In this document: in pieces, positions 9,971 to 17,206 of the stretch | How the letters are laid out: the number at the start of each line of letters is the position of its first letter | Position numbering within the stretch: position 1 is the first letter of the stretch | Assembly: GCA_000697335.1 (NCBI GenBank) | Contig: JNEM01015403.1 | Coordinates: 1-17,206 of the forward strand | Reading direction: 5' to 3' | Length of the DNA stretch: 17,206 bases | From: Conidiobolus incongruus B7586 | Taxonomy: Eukaryota > Entomophthoromycota > Entomophthoromycetes > Entomophthorales > Conidiobolaceae | Notes under the pieces: model-generated | Told to the model about the DNA's origin: nothing | What the model saw: only the letters and a program-made list of their open reading frames with translations | The model's database searches: none | Made by a program: the position numbers and the translations under genes

Positions 9971-10699
9971 TTATTAACTGTATTAAATTCTTAAAATTGT
10001 AAAAATGTTTATTTTGTAAGTTGAATATTTATGATCAATATATTAAACACTCACAATTAAAATATTGAAAATAACATATAATATCTATTATTTTTTTAAA
10101 AGGATGAAATCTTTTAAAATTATAACAAAATTTTTTGATTGAAATATAATATATTTTAATAATATTAAAATTATTTAATTTGATTAATAATATTAATAGA
10201 ACATGGTTAAAATCCTATTATAATTTTTTATTTAAAATGAATTAATATAATTTAGAAAATTTTAATTTTATACCTAATATAAAATAAATATCCTAACATG
10301 ACTAATTTGAGTCAATGTGAATAATAATATTGTCTGGAAATAAAAGTTAAGTACCTTTGTCAATATGAATTAGTCGAATAAAATTTTAATAAATTAAAAA
10401 ATATTTTAATCAACTGATAGATTAGCATATATTAATCAATTTTTCTATCTTAAGTATTTTTGATACTTAAAATTACAAAATTCAAAACTAAATATAAATG
10501 TATATCAAAATAGCTATTTAAAAAGAACCAACAGTTTTCTAATTATGCCCAATTTCTAAGTCAAAATCAATATTCAATTAATAGACTTTAATATATTTGA
10601 AGATAAGGATACATATCCAAAAACTCGTCTTGAGTAAAAAGATAATTAATATTATATATAACCATTTATTATTAATTAATGATTGTATTTGGAACATAT

Positions 10700-10702
<3 letters not shown>

Positions 10703-10730
<28 letters not shown>
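10703..10730. repeat. (AT)n microsatellite
   Basis: An uninterrupted run of fourteen AT units in the spacer upstream of the zinc-cluster gene. Confidence 0.93.
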
Positions 10731-10735
<5 letters not shown>

Positions 10736-11023
10736 AATTTTCGGTGAACTATCAGTGGTTAATATCATTAAGATATATTTGATAAATCTCAAATATAATT
10801 TAATATATGTAAAGAAACTATATTTGGCATCATGTAATGTAGACTTTGAAACTAAGTATCTCCAATTCAAAATACTAGATTTAGTAATGGAATTGATTTG
10901 ATTATAATGAATAAATAAAGGATAATATTTAGATCTGTAAGTTTTAATTAATCATTTATAATTTAAATAATTTGTTTCTATTTTTTTAAAATTAATTTAT
11001 TGAATGAATCTGAAAAAATAGGT

Positions 11024-11048
11024 TATATATATATATATATATATATAT
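11024..11048. repeat. (TA)n microsatellite
   Basis: An uninterrupted run of about twelve TA units, some 400 bases upstream of the zinc-cluster gene start. Confidence 0.92.
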
Positions 11049-11325
11049 TGATATAATAAGAAAAGAATTTGAATAGATTTAAATTGAAAGCTTTTTATTA
11101 TATTATTTATACTTAAATTTAGAAATTTTTCAAATAATATCCTTTATATTAATAAGAATTATATTTTATAAAGTAATAATTTCAACTTAATTAAGGCTAA
11201 ATTATTGCAAATTTATACATTTCAAGTTAATCTTATTAATTATATTAATTTTTACTGATTGGATGGTTTTGAAATAATTATGAATATTTTTCTCTAAATT
11301 ATTACATTTTAATTAATTAAACTAG

Positions 11326-11335
11326 TATATAAATA
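11326..11335 (+). promoter_or_regulatory. Candidate TATA element of the zinc-cluster gene
   Basis: TATATAAATA lies 122 bases before the first ATG at 11457 and is framed by slightly richer sequence (ACTAG, CCTGATG). A second candidate, TATAAATA, is at 11409-11416, nearer the ATG. In DNA this AT-rich neither can be separated from chance by sequence alone. Confidence 0.3.
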
Positions 11336-11456
11336 CCTGATGTAGCTAATTTCTAAAATTTAATTTACTATATGTAAATATATTAAACATTCTTAAAATT
11401 CTCATTACTATAAATACTGTATTCTGAATTCTTGCATTTCTTGACTTAAACGCTAA

Positions 11457-12146
11457 ATGCTTAAAATATATTATCTAAGTATGAATGACCAGTACCAAGA
11501 TAAATACGATAGAGAACTATTATCAAAAAGAGCTTGCGATTATTGTCATGAAAGAAAAATTAAATGTGATATGAAAGGGGTACAGTGCTCGAATTGCTCT
11601 AAAAAGAATATACGATGCACTCTTTTAAGAAAAAGCTTGAAACGAGGTCCAAAGCCTAAAAAGTTATTAATAAGCTTGGATTCTGAAATAACTCAACTAC
11701 AATATAGTAAACATCCAATGCTCAATACTATCTTTCCCATTTCTAGCATCAATACAAGTCAACTAATAGCCAATTGTGATACCCTTCCTATATGTAAATC
11801 AAACTTATATCCACCGCCTGTTCCTTTGGAATTTGCTCAATATAATCCTCCTGTAACTTCTCTGTCCTCTTCTTTATATAATACATCTCAGTCAACCATA
11901 GACACTCTCCCAATATCATTAGGCCAACTGGCTTTAGATCCAAATGCTCAAATAGAAAAAATGAACATTATAGAAAATACAAGTTCCAGGAATTCATGCA
12001 CAGTAATTGAAGCACCTATAGATAATGGTATTACATCTTCAGTTACATATCCAAATCATCATATTCAAAGAATGCCAGATCATCTAGAATGGGTAGAAGA
12101 GTTAAAACAGCATTATCTGTCGCCACAATTCAAGTCTAATGAATAA
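11457..12146 (+). CDS. Small Zn2Cys6 (fungal binuclear zinc cluster) DNA-binding protein
   Basis: Seen: an uninterrupted 229-codon frame with an in-frame TAA just before the first ATG. Cysteines 27, 30, 37, 44, 47 and 54 give the exact CX2CX6CX6CX2CX6C spacing, with the family's basic residues between (HERKIKC). A basic stretch RKSLKRGPKPKK (58-69) follows as linker and likely nuclear signal, then a leucine-bearing segment (70-82) that may aid dimerisation. Residues 90-205 are rich in Ser, Thr, Pro, Asn and Ile; the end (206-229) holds an acidic/aromatic segment, DHLEWVEELKQHY. Known: two zinc ions held by six cysteines read CGG-type half-sites in fungal regulators. Odd: at 229 residues it is short, with none of the large fungal-specific middle domain. 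Start: the second ATG (11481, residue 9) has A at -3 and may be the real start. Targets and direction of control cannot be inferred. No identified partner gene is nearby. Confidence 0.9.
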   Translation: MLKIYYLSMNDQYQDKYDRELLSKRACDYCHERKIKCDMKGVQCSNCSKKNIRCTLLRKSLKRGPKPKKLLISLDSEITQLQYSKHPMLNTIFPISSINTSQLIANCDTLPICKSNLYPPPVPLEFAQYNPPVTSLSSSLYNTSQSTIDTLPISLGQLALDPNAQIEKMNIIENTSSRNSCTVIEAPIDNGITSSVTYPNHHIQRMPDHLEWVEELKQHYLSPQFKSNE

Positions 12147-12154
12147 TTTATTAA

Positions 12155-12160
12155 AATAAA
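12155..12160 (+). promoter_or_regulatory. Possible polyadenylation signal of the zinc-cluster gene
   Basis: AATAAA begins nine bases after the TAA stop (12144-12146). The position suits a poly(A) signal, but such hexamers are common in this AT-rich DNA. Confidence 0.3.
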
Positions 12161-13057
12161 AGTTGGATTGATAAATTAATCAATCTCAAAATTTGGATAG
12201 TAGTAATCATTGATAATATTCCTAATAATGATAATAATATTGATATAAATAATTTAACAGTTATTATATTTTAGTTATTTAAGTTTTTTTTAAAACTCTG
12301 AGATTATAATTTAAAAAAAAATTTAAAAATTAAAATTGATAAAGAATATAATAAATTCTTTTATTTTAATTTATATTGAATATTAAAATATTTATAATAA
12401 AAGCGTCAATTTTAATATATCAAATTATTTTAGCAATTTCATAATTTGAGATCCTGTTTTAAGTATTAATATTATAAATTTATATCAAATTGCATAATTC
12501 TCATTTTTTTTAAAGTAATCTATTCTATTTACTAATTATAATATATTTTTTTATATCTATTAATATATTTTTTAAAATTTTAATAATAAAATTACTTATT
12601 CAACTATATTATTATTTAAAATATTAATATAATTTATTTTATGTTTAATCATTGATATTACTAATAGTGGGATTTTATTTTACGAATAGAATAAAATATT
12701 AATTAATTAAAATAATTTTGGTTAACTTATTGAGTTAATAAATATTAAATTATTATTATATATATATCAAAATGATATTTTTAATCAATATCATATTAGA
12801 TTTTATATATTTTTTTACATAATTGAGAGTTATTTAAATATAAATATTATTTAAAACCAATATAATTTTGAATTCCTTATATTAGTATCACTTTAAGATC
12901 ATCATTCTTATTTTTAACTTTTTGGAATATTTTTCAGATATAATAAATTGACTTTAATTAGAAATTTTAAATCAATTGTATTATGAATCTAAAGAATTAT
13001 AAACAATTAAGTTTATTATCATGTTAAGGCAATTTAGATTATCATATTTATCAATTC
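12161..13057. other. AT-rich gene-free spacer
   Basis: Nothing beyond AT-rich sequence is visible: no open frame of note, no repeat family and no RNA gene pattern. Confidence 0.7.
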
Positions 13058-13188
13058 TTTGGGATTTGTTGAATATTCCCAAATCCTTCCGACGCATGTT
13101 ATGATAGGAGGTTACTAATAGATCCGAACAATTGAAAAATCATAGTATAATCCCAAACCTCTAGCCCACTGAACTCAACTAATAAACA
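13058..13188. other. Compact GC-raised island with nested inverted repeats
   Basis: This 130-base block stands out from pure AT surroundings by its C and G content (CCTTCCGACGCATG, CCCAAACCTCTAGCCCACTG). TTTGGGATT at 13058-13066 pairs exactly with AATCCCAAA at 13149-13157, and a second short stem, GGATTTG with CAAATCC, lies within its 5' part. From 13067 it reads TGTTGAATATTCCC and ends at 13188 with AATAAACA, so TG...CA termini are present and an eroded, short LTR-like remnant is possible. It does not fold as a tRNA and has no open frame. Identity unknown. Confidence 0.4.
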
Positions 13189-15125
13189 CTCATATTAATT
13201 GCATTAAATTGAAATTTTTTTAATCAAACAAACATTAATAATTAATATGAATCAAATTTAATATAATTAAAATTTGTATTAAATAATAAATTAGGTTAGA
13301 TTCATTGTATTGATTTTTTGCTCTAAAACTAGGGTGATTATTCACTTATATTCATCCAAGATTAAATATTCATTCTTGTATACAGTACAAACTACACTAT
13401 ATAATAATAGAATTTGAGATAAAATCAAATTTAAATCCTCATTTAACTATTTTTATTTCACTAACATTAATTGAGGAATATATTATTATAATTAATTAAT
13501 AAAATAATTTCAAAGTTAATCTTATTATAAAATACGATGACTAAATCAATAAATTATTATTAATATATTTCTAAATTATTAAGAATTAAAAATATTCAAT
13601 TTACGAACTGGGCTGAGTTTAGTGTTAACTAGAATATATATTAAAATTATTTTATATTTTTTTAAAAAAATTTAAACCATTATTAGTTAATTTATTTATT
13701 AAATAACTAACACCTATTGAATTATATTATATAATTTTAATAATTTTTTACTCTTTATAAAATTTATACAATGTAAATGATGAATTAATGAATTTCACTA
13801 AATAAGGAGGCTTTCAGGAAAATAAGTTTTAATTTATCTATTCAATTTAATATAATACTAAATGTATCTATTATCATTGATAAAATCATCCAAATTTAAT
13901 CTGAATATCCATCTCTTACTTGATATATATAAGATATACTTATTTTTTGTTTTCAATAGCAAATTCATATTCTTGAATCATATGATATAAATCTTGAATT
14001 AAATCAATTAATTAGTTAGCTTCAATATAAATTAAATTAGATAAAATATTTTTAGTCTATTGCCCTATTTGTTGATAACGATATTTCAGAATTAAAATAC
14101 TTTGAAAATGTTTAAAACTGTAAATTAATAAGTGAATTTAATTAATTATTTTGGGATTTTTTATTGTTATAAAAATACTTTGACTTATTAACAAATGAAA
14201 TAATTTGGAATTTAATTTCTTTTTCATAATAATAAATTAAATAAAACTCAAAATTTTTAATTAGTCTACCAGTTACTAATCTGAATATTTTTTACTCTTT
14301 CATTATTTATATATTTCTCTTTTTAAATATGCTGATGTACTGATAAGAATATTATGAAAATAATATTTATTAAATCAATTAAAATCCCAAGATTCTGAAT
14401 ACTTAATTTATTGCCATTAATTTATTAAAGTGTACGAAAATTAAATTGTACTTCAATATAAACTGATACATTATTAATATATTCTGATCAATAAATTATT
14501 AAAAATGATATGATTATATTATATAAATATAATACAAATAGATGAAATGCAGTTTTATAGCTGATACTAAGTGGAATTTAAATTAATGTCTCATTAAACA
14601 ATTAATCAAACTTAGTTTAATTGCCGAATAAATATATATTCAAAATTTTTATCAATGGTCTCAGTATTTTCAAAAATATTTTACAATTATTAAATTTTAA
14701 ATTAATTTTGATTAATTAATTTTGTTAAAAATTAAATTAAATTTGTATATTACCGAATTTGGTTGTGTAAACCGAGATGATTTGAATAAATTTAATTGAC
14801 ATTAATTATGTAATAATCAAACTGCAAATGAGAGTAAATATGTAAATTACGACAAGTTAAACAACTGTAATTATGTTTTTATTAATTATAAAATTATAAT
14901 TCAATTTATTTTGATTTTTTGATATTATTATACTTTATTGTTATTAAATTGAAATTTTTATTTTTAGATAACCATTGTTATATTAATTATCATTAGAATA
15001 AATTTTTGAACCAATTAATAAAATAAGTTTGTAAATGTGAATTTTAATATATTTTTCATTTAAAAGGTATATAATTCAGAACTAATTTACTTAATATCTG
15101 ATTTATATTAATTTGTAAATATATT

Positions 15126-15145
15126 TCGATATATATATATATCGA
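15126..15145. repeat. 20-base perfect palindrome with TCGAT/ATCGA edges
   Basis: An AT core is bounded by TCGAT and ATCGA, giving a self-complementary 20-mer. The edges extend imperfectly as TTTCGAT and ATCGATGAAA. Probably a chance product of an AT run. Confidence 0.8.
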
Positions 15146-16008
15146 TGAAAGTTTAAAAGATATATCATTTGAGTCATTAATAAGTAAACCTGTTCATCAA
15201 TTACTTTGTTTATAAAACAATAAAATTATTATATATATTTAAAGTCGCTATAATTCATTAAAGAAAATATTTTATGAATACACTGATATCACTGGAAGGT
15301 AAATATATATTGAAATGAATTAAAAAATAAATAATTTCATAATATATTAATATTTCCAAATATTTTCATTAAATTTATCTAAAAGAATTTTTATTATTTT
15401 TAACTTTATATATTATATTATAAATAAATAAATATTATAACAATAAAATACCAAAATATCTATAATAATTGGGTTGTTAATAATATATTCTATTATTTAA
15501 TCTTATATTTTGACTTGATATTTAAGACCTCAAAAAATTATTTTTGATAATATATTAGTTATATTTATTGAATTTAATTTATTTGGCCAATTATTATAAA
15601 ATATTAAATTTTTATTTATTATTCTATCTATATTTAATCAATTTTCTAAAAATATCATTAAAAATAAGTTGACTTTTATATATAAACTATAATATAAAAT
15701 ACTAATAATATTTTAATTATAATAATTGTCAAAATTTTTGTTTTTATTAAGTTCTATATAATTAATCTATAATTAAATTTCTGATAATTTTATTATAGAA
15801 TATAATTATACAATGATGTTAAACAACTTTGAGTATTAAAATATCATTTTAAACTATAATAAATTTTATATTTTAAATCTGAAATATTGGTTAATATATT
15901 ATAATTCTTTATTTTATATAGGTTTAATTAATTTAAAAATATTATAACTTCAGAATGAATAAAAATGACAAATAGTTTTTGATTTTTTAAATATATATTA
16001 CATAGAAA

Positions 16009-16049
16009 AATAAATATATATATATAATTTTAAATTATATATATTTATT
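16009..16049. repeat. AT-rich quasi-palindrome (cruciform-prone)
   Basis: The left arm AATAAATATATA and the right arm TATATATTTATT are reverse complements and extend through ATTT/AAAT to the centre, apart from a four-base TA slip. A long AT stem of this kind can extrude as a cruciform. Confidence 0.65.
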
Positions 16050-16313
16050 CACTTATAAAAGCTTTTTTGATATATTATTTTTAAATAAATTTTATTATAA
16101 TAATTAATAATATTTGAACCAAATAATAATTATTTAAAGGCTGTTATATTATTAACTTTTAAATTCAACTATAAATAAGTTAAAATTGTTTAAAATTTAT
16201 ATGAAATTTATATTTTGGTTATTTTTTTCAAATACAACATTTATTATTGGGTTTGTTATTTTAAAACCGGAATAAAATTATTCAAATAATTTATTAAAAT
16301 TTTAAAATTAATT

Positions 16314-16334
16314 TAAATTATTATTTTATAAAAA
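16314..16334 (+). repeat. 21-base direct repeat, left copy
   Basis: An exact 21-base word (TAAATTATTATTT..., ending in five A) recurs at 16389-16409, 75 bases downstream. The two copies bracket the adapter sequence. Bases immediately outside the word differ. Confidence 0.9.
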
Positions 16335-16352
16335 TTAAACCAAAATAATACC

Positions 16353-16371
16353 AGATGTGTATAAGAGACAG
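16353..16371 (+). other. Tn5 mosaic end (Nextera library adapter core), likely assembly artefact
   Basis: AGATGTGTATAAGAGACAG is present in full. This is the 19-base hyperactive Tn5 mosaic end used in transposase-based sequencing libraries. No transposase gene or partner end lies nearby and the flanking nine bases do not match each other, so a natural Tn5-type insertion is not supported. The orientation implies that sequence starting at 16372 was a library insert and that the join at 16352/16353 is artificial. Confidence 0.95.
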
Positions 16372-16388
16372 AATACATACAATAACAA

Positions 16389-16409
16389 TAAATTATTATT
16401 TTATAAAAA
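16389..16409 (+). repeat. 21-base direct repeat, right copy
   Basis: Identical to the word at 16314-16334. With the adapter between the copies, a k-mer-sized exact overlap suggests a local duplication or mis-join made during assembly rather than a biological repeat. Confidence 0.88.
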
Positions 16410-17163
16410 GTAACAATTTAGAAATTGTGGTATATAGAAATTATTTTTTTATATGAAAATTATCTTAAATAATATTATTAACCTCAAATAAATAAAACTA
16501 TTAAATATTATATTAGCTTTTATTAAGACAAACTTATATTAAATAATATTTCTAAATCAAATATTATTTTTATAAGTTATTAATTATCTTAAATCATTTT
16601 AAATGGTTTATGTTTAAATTTTAATAATATTAAAATAAAATCTTTTTATGATTATTATTTTTTTAATTATAGTTAAATTTAAATTGAAATTATTAATTAA
16701 AAATATTTTAATTACATATTAAGTATTAATAATTAATATATATAGTTTAAAAAATTAGTTCTCCTATAGTGTCTTATATATTATTAACTTCTCGAAATTA
16801 AAAATATATTTGAAAAATCAATTATTAAGAAATTTGACATTTTTTAAATTAAATAAATAAAAAATTAAGTTAGAATAGTTTTAATCAATTCCAAAAAATA
16901 AACAATAAAATTATGAAATAACAGTGGATAACTAAATAGGTTATAATCTTATATAATTTCTCAATTTAATATTTATTTGCAACTTAATAAGTCAATTTTT
17001 AATTAAAAGAAAAAACTTCTGATTAATATTATATGTTCTAACTCCATATATTAACTATTACCTTGAATTTGAAATAATGGGAAATTTTTTAATTTCTGAT
17101 TTTTCAAACATATTATTAGTTTGAAATGAATAAATATATACAAAGTTAATAGGAAATTATATA

Positions 17164-17169
<6 letters not shown>
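16410..17169. other. AT-rich gene-free end region
   Basis: No gene, repeat family or RNA pattern is visible. Because this part lies right of the adapter join, its linkage to the rest of the window is uncertain. Confidence 0.65.

Positions 17170-17205
<36 letters not shown>
17170..17205. repeat. (AT)n microsatellite at the window end
   Basis: About eighteen AT units run to within one base of the end of the window. This is the longest such tract here and may be where an assembled contig stopped. Confidence 0.93.

Positions 17206-17206
<1 letters not shown>

Larger units (their letters stand above)
9971..11325. other. AT-rich spacer upstream of the zinc-cluster gene
   Basis: No gene is supported. 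Two open frames of about 60 codons near 10597-10870, one on each strand, run through the (AT)n tract at 10703-10730 and lack protein-like composition. Two (AT)n tracts are the only ordered features. Confidence 0.65.
13189..16313. other. Long AT-rich gene-free region
   Basis: Over 3 kb with no supported gene. It holds scattered palindromes (15126-15145, 16009-16049) and otherwise low-complexity AT-rich sequence with dense stops in every frame. Confidence 0.7.

Noticed and set aside
10597-10870. Open frames of 61 and 64 codons on both strands
   Set aside because: Both run through the (AT)n tract, giving repeated Ile-Tyr, and show no protein-like composition.
13058-13160. tRNA-like gene suggested by the terminal stem
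   Set aside because: No A-box or B-box pattern, no GGTTCGA-type T loop and no cloverleaf arm spacing.
13783-13807. 25-base near-identity (one mismatch) to 8750-8774 in the second repeat copy
   Set aside because: Flanking bases do not continue the match, and in DNA of this composition a match of this length could arise by chance, so it is not called as a fourth copy.
16353-16371. Genuine Tn5/IS50-type insertion
   Set aside because: Only a single engineered-type mosaic end is present, without transposase, second end or nine-base target duplication.
1-17206. CRISPR array, rRNA or mitochondrial DNA
   Set aside because: No regularly spaced repeats, no rRNA core words and no mitochondrial genes; the spliceosomal introns and nuclear protein families point to nuclear DNA.

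Overview
This window is nuclear-type DNA from an extremely A+T-rich eukaryote, almost certainly a fungus. The evidence is a canonical fungal Zn2Cys6 (binuclear zinc cluster) protein, an Hst3/Hst4-type sirtuin with GTAAGT/TAG spliceosomal introns, and no bacterial operon signals. The very low GC content, long empty AT spacers and a small zinc-cluster protein with an RGPKP-type basic tail would fit an early-diverging fungus. That placement is inference; the sequence alone does not fix the species.

Layout. 1-2040: AT-rich spacer with microsatellites. About 2050-2445: weak ORF-like islands, no confident gene. 2916-4524 (minus): a three-exon, intact-looking sirtuin gene of about 447 residues, the best gene in the window. 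4525-6790: spacer holding faint, slightly GC-richer islands, one with a perfect 11-bp hairpin; these look like eroded repeat remnants. 6797-7256 (+), about 8652-9100 (+) and 9530-9970 (-): three diverged copies of one roughly 440-460 bp dispersed repeat. The best-delimited copy has TG...CA ends, so solo LTRs are the preferred reading. 9971-11325: AT-rich spacer with (AT)n tracts. 11457-12146 (+): a single-exon Zn2Cys6 protein of 229 residues (221 if the second ATG is used). 12147-17206: gene-free AT-rich DNA with one compact GC-raised island (13058-13188), several palindromes and a terminal (AT)n run.

The most consequential oddity is technical. Positions 16353-16371 are an exact 19-base Tn5 mosaic end (the Nextera adapter core), lying between two identical 21-base direct repeats. 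I read this as adapter carry-over and a possible mis-join in the assembly, so continuity across about 16310-16410 should not be trusted.

The two genes show no operon-like relation and lie about 7 kb apart. The sirtuin is expected to deacetylate histone (H3K56 in the characterised family members) and support genome stability. The zinc-cluster protein is expected to bind DNA, but its targets cannot be inferred. I did not find a convincing new multi-gene system. The best biological leads are the sirtuin's incomplete four-cysteine zinc site with its Lys/Ser/Pro-rich tail, and the hairpin-conserving repeat family.
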